This document shows positions 17,191 through 25,828 of a DNA stretch of 38,356 nt, piece after piece. Origin of the DNA: Alistipes sp. (GTDB lineage: Bacteria > Bacteroidota > Bacteroidia > Bacteroidales > Rikenellaceae); NCBI GenBank assembly GCA_017474235.1, contig JAFVIB010000022.1, positions 1-38,356 of the forward strand, read 5' to 3'. The notes under the pieces are model-generated. The model was not told the DNA's origin and did no database searches. It saw nothing but the letters and a program-made list of their open reading frames with translations. The stretch's first letter is position 1. Each line of letters starts with the position of its first letter. Made by a program: the position numbers and the translations under genes.

Positions 17191-17227
17191 GGGTGACTAA
17201 TTTTAGCTTTTAGTCACCCTCTTCTTT
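17191..17227 (+). terminator. aspS terminator
   Basis: GGGTGACTA (17191-17199) and TAGTCACCC (17211-17219) form a perfect 9-bp stem around an 11-nt loop, followed by a T/C-rich tract. It ends aspS 24 bp after the stop and lies 14 bp before the transporter start, so the next gene would need readthrough or a promoter I cannot see. Confidence 0.8.
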
Positions 17228-17233
17228 ACTATT

Positions 17234-17830
17234 ATGAGAAATTTTGTATCAATGTCTATTTTTGCAGGTCTGCTTATCGGCACGGGTGGGCTTGTATATC
17301 TGCGTGTTGGTGGTGTAGCCGGTGCTGTGCTATTTGCTTTTGGATTGCTATGTGTAGTGATGTGTGGTGCGCAACTCTTCACAGGTAAGGCGGGTTTTCT
17401 ACAATACAAGGAGTTTCCGCGACTTATGGCTATGATTGCACTCAATGCTGTAGGTTGTGCATTAGCTGCTGTTATTGCCTCTTATTGCAGTTCTGAGACG
17501 CTTGTGGCAAATCTCGACACAATTATCAATGCACGCCTCACTTCGCCTTGCCACAAAGTTCTTGTAACCTCCGTCGGTACGGGTATGATTATGACCCTTG
17601 CCGTCTATGGCGCACGACAGAAGCACTACCTGCCACTGCTATTTGGTGTTCCCGTATTTATTCTCTGCGGATTACCACACTGCGTAGCAGATGCTTTCTA
17701 CTACGCAGCGTCAATATTCTACAATCGCTTTGATTGGGCACTATTTATCCCGTGGATGTGGGCTATTGCAGGCAACTATATCGGCTGCAACATCCCCCGT
17801 TGGTTTATGGGAGAGGGTTTTGACAAATAA
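17234..17830 (+). CDS. Compact formate/nitrite transporter (FNT) family protein
   Basis: A 198-residue membrane protein with six predicted transmembrane helices, the FNT channel fold (FocA, NirC). Family marks: MCGAQLFTGKAG after helix 2, corresponding to the omega-loop region (E/QLFTGN-like), and GLPHCVADAFYYAAS in helix 5, corresponding to the conserved EHSVANMF histidine segment. It is clearly shorter than typical FNTs (about 260-285), lacking the long cytosolic N-terminal helix and C-terminal tail. Substrate could be formate, nitrite, hydrosulfide or another small anion. The last 26 bp overlap the 3' end of the GH97 gene on the other strand. The final NYIGCNIP replaces the family's NxxGG pattern. 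Confidence 0.8.
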   Translation: MRNFVSMSIFAGLLIGTGGLVYLRVGGVAGAVLFAFGLLCVVMCGAQLFTGKAGFLQYKEFPRLMAMIALNAVGCALAAVIASYCSSETLVANLDTIINARLTSPCHKVLVTSVGTGMIMTLAVYGARQKHYLPLLFGVPVFILCGLPHCVADAFYYAASIFYNRFDWALFIPWMWAIAGNYIGCNIPRWFMGEGFDK

Positions 17831-19790
17831 TCATAAATCCGCCACCCGACGCCATATCTACCGTCAGCACGCCATTTGAAGGCAGCGTGACGCTCTTGCG
17901 TATATAGTCAGAGGCTGCACCGTCGCTGTCACAGAATATCTCCACAGTGCTATTGGCAGCAATACCGAGCTGTGAAAGATTGACCTCGACAGTACGGGCA
18001 TTCCAATCGGTCATACCGCCAACATACCAAGTGTTATCCTTGCGACGGGCAGTTACGATATACTCCCCTATTTTACCGTCAAGCACCACACTCTCGTCCC
18101 ACACCGTCGGCACAGAGGCGATAAACTCGGCACACTCAACCTCACTACGATAGTGGCTCGGCGAGTCACAAAGCATAGAGAGTGGCGAGAAGAATACTGC
18201 GTATGCCGCCAACTGATGACAACGAGTACCCTGACTCATAGGTTTATTGTAGTTTGGACGATACTCCTCCCTCTTAGCATTGAGCATAGCACCCTGCGTA
18301 TAGTCTATCGGACCGGCAACCATACGGATAAACGGCATAGTGACATCATACTCCATCTGATCGACCTCCGGCTCTCTCCACTTCATCTGCTCAAGACCAA
18401 AGACCGCCTCAAAATTGACAACATTCGGATATGTTCTGTTAAGTCCCGTAGGCTTTGCGCATCCGTGGAAGTCTATCATCAGCTTATGGCGTGCGCAGAC
18501 CTCGGCAGCGCGATAGTAAAATTCATTCATCATCGCATCATCGCGGTCCATAAAGTCAATCTTAAAGCCCTTCACTCCCATAGCCGAATAGTGGCTGCAT
18601 ACACGCTCCATATCGTTATCAAAGGCATTGTAGCCCGCCCAAAGAATTATCCCGACACCCTTTGATGTCGCATAATCGACAATCGCCCTCATATCAATCT
18701 GCGGCACGATGTCAAACAGGTCGTTCTTATACTTTGTTGCCCAACCTTCATCCAAAATGACATACTCTACACCATACTCTGCCGCAAAGTCTATATAAGC
18801 CTTGTAGGTCCGGGTATCTATTCCCGCCTCGAAATCTACATCAGTAAGTCCCCAAGCGTTCCACCACTCCCAAGCAACCTTGCCCGGGGCAATCCACTCG
18901 GTACTTTCAACCCTGCAAGGCGATGCAAGGCGATAGACCATATCTGACGCCGCCAGCGTGCGCTCGTCGTCTGCAATCATAATTATACGCCACGGAAAGA
19001 GTGACGCCCCCTCGCACTTGGCAATATAGTTGTGGCGTGCAGTAACAATACCCTGCAACTTATTGTGTCCGCCAACCTCGACCTTCGACGGCATAGGGGC
19101 AAACTCTCCATCGAGGATATAATCCCCATCGACATTACTTATAAACATTCCCGGATAACCCTCAACATCACTCTCGGCAATGCAGACCTTTACCCCATCA
19201 ACATCTACCACAACGGGCGAGAAGGCAAGTCGAGCGGCATCTATCTGATTTATCGGAATATGGTTGTAACGATTCTCAAACGATGTGAAGTACCTGTCTC
19301 TCTTTGTTCCTGTAAGGTTGTTGTAGGCTATCCAGCAATGATACGGCTCGCCAAAATCGAATGCAGCAACCTCATTCTGAACAGTAAACGGCTCTGCAAA
19401 ATCTGTTGTAAATCGGTATGCCACACCATCATCATAGGCACGAAACTCTACTGCCGAATGGTCACGAAACTCAACCTTCAGGGCATTATAGCTATCCTCA
19501 ATAGTGCTTTTGAAGTACAACTGCGGCACAATGGTCTCATTGTGACTGTAACGCGACACACGACGCACCTTGCCACAGCCCAACATCTGCCCATCCTCAA
19601 GCCTCATAGCCACAGAAGATGGCTGAATGATAGTCTTACCGCCAAATGCCACCGAATAGGTCGTAGCATTGCCAACAGACACCGTTGCCGACACGCTGCC
19701 ATTTGGAGATGTCACAACATAACTCTTCTGCGCATAACAAGCCCCAAAAACGGCACACACAAACCCTAACAGAACAATCAATCTCTTCAT
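17805..19790 (-). CDS. Glycoside hydrolase family 97 (alpha-glycosidase)
   Basis: A 661-residue exported enzyme from the ATG at 19788-19790 (MKRLIVLLGFVCAVFGA, signal peptide ending at A-Q). N-terminal GH97 beta-sandwich about 22-265 (VTSPNGSVSATVSVG ... RAYDDGVAYRF), TIM-barrel about 270-560 (GKVAWEWWNAWG, VEYVILDEGW, GVKGFKIDFMDRDDAM, LMIDFHGCAKPTGLNRTYPN, NFEAVFGLEQMKW), C-terminal beta domain about 565-661. The KIDFMDRDD segment with Asp412 and the EAVFGLE segment resemble the retaining alpha-galactosidase branch more than inverting SusB; this is inference. The open frame extends 47 codons upstream, but those residues do not look like a leader. No susC/susD neighbour, so it is an orphan enzyme rather than part of a visible PUL. 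Confidence 0.9.
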   Translation of the reverse strand: MKRLIVLLGFVCAVFGACYAQKSYVVTSPNGSVSATVSVGNATTYSVAFGGKTIIQPSSVAMRLEDGQMLGCGKVRRVSRYSHNETIVPQLYFKSTIEDSYNALKVEFRDHSAVEFRAYDDGVAYRFTTDFAEPFTVQNEVAAFDFGEPYHCWIAYNNLTGTKRDRYFTSFENRYNHIPINQIDAARLAFSPVVVDVDGVKVCIAESDVEGYPGMFISNVDGDYILDGEFAPMPSKVEVGGHNKLQGIVTARHNYIAKCEGASLFPWRIIMIADDERTLAASDMVYRLASPCRVESTEWIAPGKVAWEWWNAWGLTDVDFEAGIDTRTYKAYIDFAAEYGVEYVILDEGWATKYKNDLFDIVPQIDMRAIVDYATSKGVGIILWAGYNAFDNDMERVCSHYSAMGVKGFKIDFMDRDDAMMNEFYYRAAEVCARHKLMIDFHGCAKPTGLNRTYPNVVNFEAVFGLEQMKWREPEVDQMEYDVTMPFIRMVAGPIDYTQGAMLNAKREEYRPNYNKPMSQGTRCHQLAAYAVFFSPLSMLCDSPSHYRSEVECAEFIASVPTVWDESVVLDGKIGEYIVTARRKDNTWYVGGMTDWNARTVEVNLSQLGIAANSTVEIFCDSDGAASDYIRKSVTLPSNGVLTVDMASGGGFMIICQNPLP

Positions 19791-19808
19791 AATCCACAAT
19801 TTTGAGTA

Positions 19809-19857
19809 CAAAGGTAGTAAATAAAAAACAATATTCCACATAATTTTTGTATATTTG
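19809..19857. promoter_or_regulatory. Divergent GH97 / rarA promoter boxes
   Basis: Minus strand TACCTTTG at 19809-19816 (19 bp from the GH97 ATG); plus strand TATATTTG at 19850-19857 (8 bp from the rarA ATG). Both match TAnnTTTG. Neither has a good TTTG at the -33 spacing. The rarA leader would be only a few nucleotides, suggesting near-leaderless translation. Confidence 0.55.
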
Positions 19858-19865
19858 CATCTGTT

Positions 19866-21140
19866 ATGGCAGCACCACTTGCAGAGAGGCTTCGACCTCA
19901 GAGGATTGATGAGTATATCGGGCAGAGTCATCTGGTCGGTAAGGGTGGTGTGTTCCGTCGCTTTATTGAGACCAAGAGCGTTCCGTCTTTTATACTTTGG
20001 GGTCCTCCGGGTGTGGGTAAGACCACGCTGGCGAGGATTGTTGCCACTGAGTTAGAGCGTCCTTTCTACACGCTCTCGGCGGTCACTTCGGGTGTAAAGG
20101 AGGTGCGCGAGGTTATCGAGGCGGCAAAGCGTCAGCAGTTTTTCAACTCAGCAACACCTCTACTCTTTATCGACGAGATTCACCGTTTCAACAAGTCTCA
20201 GCAGGATTCACTGCTCGGAGCAGTCGAGAAGGGCGAGATTGTGCTTATCGGTGCAACGACAGAAAATCCCTCTTTTGAGGTTATCACACCACTGCTCAGC
20301 CGCTGTCAGGTATATACTCTCAAGCCGATGGATGACAATCAGCTTGCGGAGCTGTTAGAGAGGGCTTTGACCACAGACGAGGAGCTGAAAAAGCGTGAGA
20401 TTACTGTCAATCAGACCGAGGCTCTCTTCCGCTTTGCCGGTGGAGATGCACGAAAATTGCTCAACATTCTCGACATACTGACAAGTGCCAGCGAGGGTGC
20501 TATAACGATAGACAACCAGACGGTAACAAATGCTCTGCAACAGAACATAGCCCTCTATGACAAGGATGGAGAGCAGCACTACGACACCATTTCGGCATTT
20601 ATCAAGTCTGTGCGTGGTTCAGACCCGAATGCGGCGATATACTACCTTGCCCGTATGCTTGCAGGTGGCGAGGAGCCGAGATTTATCGCCCGTAGGCTTG
20701 TAATTCTTGCATCAGAAGATATAGGTCTTGCAAATCCAAATGCGCTACTACTTGCCAATGCCTGCTTTGACACTGTACACAAGATTGGTATGCCGGAGGC
20801 GAGAATAACCCTTGCCGAGACGACGATATATCTTGCCACATCGCCAAAGAGCAACTCTGCCTATATGGCTATAAATGAGGCTCTTGCCTTTGTAAGCAAG
20901 GATACCACACTCCGACCCGTACCGCTCCATCTGCGCAATGCCGTAACAGGGCTTATGAAGAGCGAGGGATACGGAAAGGATTACAAATATGCTCACGACT
21001 TTGAGGGCGGGTTTGTGGAGCAGGAGTTTATGCCCGACACACTTAAAGGAAAAACATTCTACCACCCCAACACAACAAATCAGACAGAGCAGAAGATTGC
21101 CGCTCGAATAGAAGAGTTGTGGAAGGATAAATACAGATAG
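19866..21140 (+). CDS. rarA: Replication-associated recombination protein A (AAA+ ATPase)
   Basis: A 424-residue RarA/MgsA/Mgs1 ATPase that acts at stalled replication forks. Residues 1-28 (MAAPLAERLRPQRIDEYIGQ, then SHLVGKGG) are the family N-terminus. Walker A GPPGVGKT is at 46-53, Walker B LLFIDEIHRFNKSQQD at about 98-113, sensor 1 ATTENPSFEV, and arginine-finger/sensor 2 region FAGGDARKLLNILD. The C-terminal tetramerisation domain shows GSDPNAAIYYLARML, ASEDIGLANP and the end NHxT-like YHPNTTNQTEQ. Leads a rarA-esterase-yfcE unit (3-bp gap, then 1-bp overlap). Confidence 0.95.
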   Translation: MAAPLAERLRPQRIDEYIGQSHLVGKGGVFRRFIETKSVPSFILWGPPGVGKTTLARIVATELERPFYTLSAVTSGVKEVREVIEAAKRQQFFNSATPLLFIDEIHRFNKSQQDSLLGAVEKGEIVLIGATTENPSFEVITPLLSRCQVYTLKPMDDNQLAELLERALTTDEELKKREITVNQTEALFRFAGGDARKLLNILDILTSASEGAITIDNQTVTNALQQNIALYDKDGEQHYDTISAFIKSVRGSDPNAAIYYLARMLAGGEEPRFIARRLVILASEDIGLANPNALLLANACFDTVHKIGMPEARITLAETTIYLATSPKSNSAYMAINEALAFVSKDTTLRPVPLHLRNAVTGLMKSEGYGKDYKYAHDFEGGFVEQEFMPDTLKGKTFYHPNTTNQTEQKIAARIEELWKDKYR

Positions 21141-21143
21141 ATT

Positions 21144-22064
21144 ATGAAGAGATTTTTTATGCTTATAGCGGCTATTGCCGTAACCTTTTCAGTTGTAGCC
21201 GAGACTATTTTCTACGCCGAGCGTGATGGTGAGAAGCTCTATTTCGACCACTACCCTGCCGTAGGTGTTACAGGGAATGCTCCGTGTGTGATATTTGCCT
21301 TTGGAGGTGCTTTTGCCCGCGGAACAAGGGCTGACGAGGGCTATCTGCCATACTTCAAGGCTCTGACAGAGGCGGGATACAATGTTGTATCTATAGACTA
21401 TCGCAAGCACCTTGCAAAGGGTATTAATACCTCGGGTCTGAAGGGTGCTGTTGTGACGATGAAAAATGCCGTAGAGTATGCTGCCGAAGATATGCTCTCT
21501 GCAACAAAGGTGGTACTCGACAATGCCGAGCGTCTTGGCATTGACCCGACAAAGATTATCGCTTGTGGTTCAAGTGCAGGTGCGATAACGGCTCTGCAAG
21601 CGGAGAATATGATATGCAATGGCGATAAGCGTGCAGCAGAGCTTGGCGAGTTCAACTATGCCGGTGTGGTCAGCTTCGCTGGTGCTATATTCTCAGTATC
21701 GGGTAAACCAAAGTGGGACAAGACCCCTTGTCCGATGCTGCTCTTTCACGGCAATTCCGACAGCAATGTGCCTTACAACAAGGCTTCGGCTATGGGTGTG
21801 GGATTCTTCGGCTCGCAATTTATCTGCGAGCAACTTGAGAAGATGGATGTGCCATATTGGTTTTACGCTGCCAACTATCGCGACCACTCAATGGCTGGCG
21901 ACCCGATGTATGTCAATCTCCACGAGATATTCTCATTTATCGAGCGCGTGGTTGTGGGTGGCGAGCATCTGCAGATAACTCAGAGTGTTGATGACAAGAA
22001 GCACCCTAAGACAAAGACCAATTTCAGCGTAAAAGAGTATCTATCAACAAATTACAGCAAGTAG
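21144..22064 (+). CDS. Exported alpha/beta-hydrolase (carboxylesterase-like)
   Basis: A 306-residue alpha/beta-hydrolase with a signal peptide (MKRFFMLIAAIAVTFSVVA). The oxyanion segment is FAFGGAFARG, the nucleophile elbow GSSAGAITAL (Ser), the acid HGNSDSNVPYNKA (Asp) and the histidine RDHSMAGD, giving a complete triad. It resembles BD-FAE/lipase-3 type esterases that deacylate glycans or small esters. It starts 3 bp after rarA, an odd functional partner; operon membership may be fortuitous. Substrate unknown. Confidence 0.85.
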   Translation: MKRFFMLIAAIAVTFSVVAETIFYAERDGEKLYFDHYPAVGVTGNAPCVIFAFGGAFARGTRADEGYLPYFKALTEAGYNVVSIDYRKHLAKGINTSGLKGAVVTMKNAVEYAAEDMLSATKVVLDNAERLGIDPTKIIACGSSAGAITALQAENMICNGDKRAAELGEFNYAGVVSFAGAIFSVSGKPKWDKTPCPMLLFHGNSDSNVPYNKASAMGVGFFGSQFICEQLEKMDVPYWFYAANYRDHSMAGDPMYVNLHEIFSFIERVVVGGEHLQITQSVDDKKHPKTKTNFSVKEYLSTNYSK

Positions 22065-22573
22065 TGAAGCGTATAGGAGTAATTTCCGATACTCACGGCA
22101 CCTTTGACGATACGCTAAAGCTATTTCTCAAAGATGTCGATGAGATTTGGCACGCAGGCGATATCGGCAATATCGAGACCGCCGAGGCTATTGCAGCCTT
22201 TAAGCCACTCAAGGCTGTCTATGGCAATATCGACAACAGTTCGGTAAGATACCACTACGGGGAGTTTGCATATTTTAAGTGCGAGGAGGTTACGGTGTTG
22301 ATGACACATATTGGCGGCTACCCGCGCCACTATCAGCCCAAAGCCCTGCAAAAGATACAGAGTTGCCGACCTACAATATTTATAGCCGGACACTCTCATA
22401 TTCTCAAAGTTATCTACGACAAGGTCTATGATACGCTCCACATCAACCCCGGGGCTGCAGGGTGCTATGGCTTTCATAATGTCCGCACAGCAATACGATT
22501 TACAATCGACGGCAGTAATATCCGCGATATGGAGATTGGCAATTGGGAGCGAGATAAGAAAACAGCGTGGTAA
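22064..22573 (+). CDS. YfcE/MJ0936-family metallophosphoesterase
   Basis: A 169-residue calcineurin-like phosphodiesterase. All metal-ligand motifs are visible: GVISDTHGTFD (D, H), HAGDIG (D), VYGNIDNS (N), LMTHIGGY (H) and AGHSHILK (H, H), then HINPGAAG. Members hydrolyse model phosphodiesters; the natural substrate here is unknown. The start codon is GTG and overlaps the TAG of the esterase gene by one base. The TAA stop lies in the loop of a perfect palindromic terminator. Confidence 0.9.
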   Translation: MKRIGVISDTHGTFDDTLKLFLKDVDEIWHAGDIGNIETAEAIAAFKPLKAVYGNIDNSSVRYHYGEFAYFKCEEVTVLMTHIGGYPRHYQPKALQKIQSCRPTIFIAGHSHILKVIYDKVYDTLHINPGAAGCYGFHNVRTAIRFTIDGSNIRDMEIGNWERDKKTAW

Positions 22574-22586
22574 TTACCACGCTGTT
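22561..22586. terminator. 26-bp perfect palindrome, bidirectional terminator
   Basis: AACAGCGTGGTAA followed by TTACCACGCTGTT is a perfect palindrome. It lies between the convergent yfcE-like and mtnN genes, contains the yfcE-like TAA stop at its centre and has T-rich flanks on the plus strand. It serves both genes. Confidence 0.8.
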
Positions 22587-22592
22587 TTGCTG

Positions 22593-23195
22593 TTAGTTAT
22601 CCAATAAACTCTCTATCCTTGAGAGCAGTGGCGAAAAATCTGAATGGCTATCGGCAAATTCATCATACGACCACTCGTTATGTCCGCTCTGAGGGACATC
22701 CGAGATAAACTTCACTGCCAGAAGTGGCACTGCACCGGCATAGTCGCGCACAGCGATAGCTACTGCCATAATCTCCATATCGAAGATTGCGCTTTTGCAG
22801 TTAAATCGGGTCATAATATCTGTTGCGCTGGTGGCATTGATAAATGAGTCGCCGGTAAATACGGTAACAGAGTCTGTTCCTGCAAGGTTATAGGGGTCGG
22901 TAAGCTCCGGAATAAAGCCCTCGGGGACATCACAGTCGTGATAAAGAGCCATATTTGGGGCAACAACATCGCCCTGCTTAAAATCTAATGAGCCTGCGGC
23001 AAAACCGATAACGGCAACGGCATCAAACGGCTCTGAGGACCTTGCCACAGCCGTAGCCACGCCCGCAGCAGCACCTGCCTTACCGATACCTGAGCATATA
23101 AGGGTATAGTTGTGTTTTGTACTTTGTGCGGCATCGAGTGTAGCACGCATATACTTATACTCCCTGCCTGTTGGGGCAACTACTAAAACTCGCAT
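22593..23195 (-). CDS. mtnN: 5'-methylthioadenosine/S-adenosylhomocysteine nucleosidase
   Basis: A 200-residue nucleosidase of the PNP/UDP family that depurinates SAH (and MTA), producing the S-ribosylhomocysteine used by LuxS. Glu12 (in TGREYKY) aligns with the catalytic Glu12 of the E. coli enzyme; CSGIGKAGAA, YHDCDV, TGDSFI, FDMEIMAVA (Met-Glu ribose binding) and KFISDV (catalytic Asp) are present. Its start overlaps the luxS stop region by 13 bp. Futalosine hydrolase is a close relative and is the main alternative; linkage to luxS favours MTA/SAH nucleosidase. Confidence 0.85.
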   Translation of the reverse strand: MRVLVVAPTGREYKYMRATLDAAQSTKHNYTLICSGIGKAGAAAGVATAVARSSEPFDAVAVIGFAAGSLDFKQGDVVAPNMALYHDCDVPEGFIPELTDPYNLAGTDSVTVFTGDSFINATSATDIMTRFNCKSAIFDMEIMAVAIAVRDYAGAVPLLAVKFISDVPQSGHNEWSYDEFADSHSDFSPLLSRIESLLDN

Positions 23196-23653
23196 TGGCT
23201 CAATATTTTGATATAGTTATTCATTGCCTCATTTGTCCCCTCAACATCATAGAGATAAGGGTTTCCACACTGAATTTCGTTCAGACCGACAATATCGTCA
23301 GTTGTGGCAATAGGGAATACCTTATTATATACGCGCGTAAGAGCAGCAGCGATATCCTCAGCTGTAACGGTATTTACAGTCGAGAGGTAGAAGCCTGTCT
23401 GGCAGCCCATAGGACAGAAGCTCACAATTGCGCTACCAATCTGCTCGTCAAGGCGCAGGTAGTATGCCATAAGATGCTCAATAGTATGCACTGTACCGGC
23501 ACTGAGTGGCTTACGGTCCATAGGAGCGCAGAAACGCAAATCCCAAGAGAGAACCTTAACATCATCGTTGATAGTATATGTTGAGCGGAGGTATAGCCCC
23601 TCTCGCAATGTACGATGATCAACATCAAAAGATGAAACTACTGATTTCTTCAT
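23183..23653 (-). CDS. luxS: S-ribosylhomocysteine lyase (AI-2 synthase)
   Basis: A 156-residue metalloenzyme that splits S-ribosylhomocysteine into homocysteine and DPD, the AI-2 precursor. The metal site is complete: H56-T-I-E-H60 and Cys129 in IQCGNP; the catalytic Cys84 is in CPMGCQTGFY. DVDHRTLREGLYLR and WDLRFCAPMDR are family segments. It begins 2 bp after the riboflavin kinase gene and overlaps mtnN, so detoxification of SAH is encoded as a coupled two-enzyme cassette. Located downstream of an AI-2E-family transporter gene. Confidence 0.97.
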   Translation of the reverse strand: MKKSVVSSFDVDHRTLREGLYLRSTYTINDDVKVLSWDLRFCAPMDRKPLSAGTVHTIEHLMAYYLRLDEQIGSAIVSFCPMGCQTGFYLSTVNTVTAEDIAAALTRVYNKVFPIATTDDIVGLNEIQCGNPYLYDVEGTNEAMNNYIKILSQCEF

Positions 23654-23655
23654 AT

Positions 23656-24024
23656 CTATTTTACTTTTTCTTTACAATACTCCATATCGTGTTCAAGCTG
23701 TGCGCGCAACTCGGCAACAGAGGAGAACTTACGCTCATTGCGAATCTTCTCAAGCAGCTGCACACGCAGAACTTTACCATATAAATCGCCGTGAAAATCA
23801 AAGATATGGGTCTCAAGCCAACGACCCGTACCATCTACCGAAGGGCGAACACCGGCATTTGACATTGCCTGATACTCAACACCATCAACAGTAATAGTGG
23901 AACGATAGACACCATTCTCAATTTCGGTATGTCCCGAGATACTCATATTTGCCGTAGGAAACCCGAGCTTTCTGCCCAAGCGGTTTCCCGAAACAACCTC
24001 TGCCTCTACAACAACACCCTCCAT
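23656..24024 (-). CDS. Stand-alone riboflavin kinase domain protein
   Basis: A 122-residue protein equal to the C-terminal flavokinase domain of bacterial RibF. Visible: SGNRLGRKLGFPTANMS with the GFPTAN ATP/Mg motif, GVYRSTITVDG, MSNAGVRPSVDG and the catalytic-Glu segment ETHIFDFHGDLYGK. The N-terminal FMN adenylyltransferase domain (about 180 residues with a GxFDGxHxGH motif) is absent, and the ATG overlaps the upstream transporter stop, so the gene was not cut by a visible break. It should phosphorylate riboflavin to FMN but not make FAD. Whether a full RibF exists elsewhere cannot be seen here. Confidence 0.85.
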   Translation of the reverse strand: MEGVVVEAEVVSGNRLGRKLGFPTANMSISGHTEIENGVYRSTITVDGVEYQAMSNAGVRPSVDGTGRWLETHIFDFHGDLYGKVLRVQLLEKIRNERKFSSVAELRAQLEHDMEYCKEKVK

Positions 24025-25127
24025 TAGATATCTTTAGTCAGATTTTTAACAAGTGAATACTGCGAGAAGAACTCCTTGGCAAATACTCTGAGTACGGTAT
24101 ATGACGGTATTGCAAGCAGCATACCAACAATTCCGCCCGCAGAGCCGGCAAGAAGGATAACAATAAAGACCTCAAGCGGATGTGCATTGACCCTCTCAGA
24201 GTAGAGTGTCGGTTGCAACACGAAGTCATCAAGTCCCTTGACCGTAAGCAGTGTGCCGACAATAACAGCTATGGTATAGCCTATCGTACAACCGTCTATT
24301 GGCGAAACAATACCCACAAACATCGCAGCAATACCTCCCATAAGCGGTCCTGCATAAGGGATGACATTCATCACACCCATAATTACACCGATAAAGCAGG
24401 CATTCTCTGTATGCATACCAAAGGCTATGAGGGTTACAGAGATAACCACCATAAGAATCAGGCTCTCGGCAAACAAACCTGTAAAGTAACGCGACAGCAG
24501 CACTACAATCTTATCGAGAGCACGCTCTACATTATCCTTATATCGCTCCGGAAACAGTGCGCAGACCATCTTATAGAACAGTCCGTCCTCCTTAAGGAAG
24601 AAGAATGTGATAAACGACACCGAGAAGAACGCCACTGCCAAAGACATAGTAATATCTACTACAGACGAGAAGGCAGCATTGACCGTATCATAGTTAAGTA
24701 CCTTACGCAACCACCCCACAAGCACCTCAGAGAGCGACACAGACTCACTATTTACAATTGCCATCGACTCAAGATAGTGTTGTACACGCTCTAATGGTTG
24801 CTGTATATTATCAAGCACAGCCCTTAGGTCAAGCTCGGCAAGCGAAGAGACTTTACCCACGACAAGTGGCACAACAAGCAGGCAGAAGCTAATCAACACA
24901 ACCCACATCACCACCAGCGTCACAAGAGCCGCCAGCCAGCGTGGAGTCTGCACCTTACCTATCTTTATGCCCGACAGAATACGCACAACAGGTCGCCCGA
25001 TAATGGCAAGGACTGCCGAAATAAGGATATAGACAACCGTAGAGCGGAAGTACCACAACAGCGCACCCACCACGGCTATCAGCATCAAGCCGGCAACCCA
25101 ACGACCTATATTCTGCTTACTGCTCAT
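24024..25127 (-). CDS. AI-2E family (PerM/TqsA-type) membrane transporter
   Basis: A 367-residue polytopic inner-membrane protein of the AI-2E family. About eight hydrophobic segments are seen, beginning WVAGLMLIAVVGALLWYF; the family's conserved late region is present: GVIMGVMNVIPYAGPLMGG, DDFVLQPTLYSERVNAHPLEV and AIPSYTVLRVFAKEFF. TqsA of E. coli exports AI-2, but other family members move ions or other solutes. Presence two genes from luxS makes AI-2 export a fair hypothesis, not a demonstration. Its start overlaps psd by 11 bp and its stop overlaps the flavokinase start. Confidence 0.88.
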   Translation of the reverse strand: MSSKQNIGRWVAGLMLIAVVGALLWYFRSTVVYILISAVLAIIGRPVVRILSGIKIGKVQTPRWLAALVTLVVMWVVLISFCLLVVPLVVGKVSSLAELDLRAVLDNIQQPLERVQHYLESMAIVNSESVSLSEVLVGWLRKVLNYDTVNAAFSSVVDITMSLAVAFFSVSFITFFFLKEDGLFYKMVCALFPERYKDNVERALDKIVVLLSRYFTGLFAESLILMVVISVTLIAFGMHTENACFIGVIMGVMNVIPYAGPLMGGIAAMFVGIVSPIDGCTIGYTIAVIVGTLLTVKGLDDFVLQPTLYSERVNAHPLEVFIVILLAGSAGGIVGMLLAIPSYTVLRVFAKEFFSQYSLVKNLTKDI

Positions 25128-25824
25128 CTACACTATCATCTGCATCCTCAACACCAAAGTCGCCAATACGGGCAATCGGGGTGAGTGTACCAACTACGCG
25201 GTCACCAATCTCGACAAGTAACTCTGCATTCTCCGGAAGAAGAATATCAATGCGTGAGCCAAACTTGATAAAACCGCACTTATCGTTCTGATGTACCTCT
25301 TCATCAACCTTGACATAGCTCACAATACGGCGTGCAACGATACCTGCAATCTGACGGAAGAGCACCTCAACGCCCTTACGGGTCTCTACAACCGTTGTTG
25401 TACGCTCATTCTCTGTCGATGATTTAGGATGCCAAGCAACAAGAAAGCGACCCGGGTGGTACTTGAAATATTTAACAATACCTCCGACAGGGAACCAATT
25501 TATGTGGACATTTGTCACAGACATAAATATCGACACCTGAAGGCGTTTGCCGTGGAAGTACTCGTCATCCTCAACCACCTCAGTAACAACTACACGACCG
25601 TCGCAAGGCGAAAAGACCAAATCGACATCGTGAATCTTTATTCGGCGCGGCTCGCGGAAGAACGAGACGATAAAGAACCAAAACATCAGCAGCAAAGCTG
25701 TGATGACAAATATCAACCAGCTATGCTCATGAGCCTCTATCATATAATACACCAACGCCCAAACAGCTGCCAGGCAGACTCCCGACACTGCAATAATCTT
25801 ATAACCCTCTTTATTTATCTTCAT
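25117..25824 (-). CDS. psd: Phosphatidylserine decarboxylase proenzyme
   Basis: A 235-residue membrane-associated decarboxylase that makes phosphatidylethanolamine. Two N-terminal transmembrane helices (about 8-27 and 36-55) precede the PSD fold: FREPRRI, VFSPCDGRVV, SIFMSVTNVHINWFPVGG, YHPGRFLVAWHPKSS, and the self-cleavage site in GFIKFGSRID, where Ser190 after Gly189 would become the pyruvoyl group. This is the short PSD-A class. It follows cdsA by 4 bp, so CDP-diacylglycerol supply and PE formation are encoded together; pssA is not in the window. Confidence 0.93.
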   Translation of the reverse strand: MKINKEGYKIIAVSGVCLAAVWALVYYMIEAHEHSWLIFVITALLLMFWFFIVSFFREPRRIKIHDVDLVFSPCDGRVVVTEVVEDDEYFHGKRLQVSIFMSVTNVHINWFPVGGIVKYFKYHPGRFLVAWHPKSSTENERTTTVVETRKGVEVLFRQIAGIVARRIVSYVKVDEEVHQNDKCGFIKFGSRIDILLPENAELLVEIGDRVVGTLTPIARIGDFGVEDADDSVDEQ

Positions 25825-25828
25825 AGCA

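Noticed and set aside
19032-19769. 245-residue plus-strand open frame inside GH97
   Set aside because: Antisense to the GH97 N-terminal domain; composition is rich in His, Thr and Cys as expected of a reverse-frame artefact.
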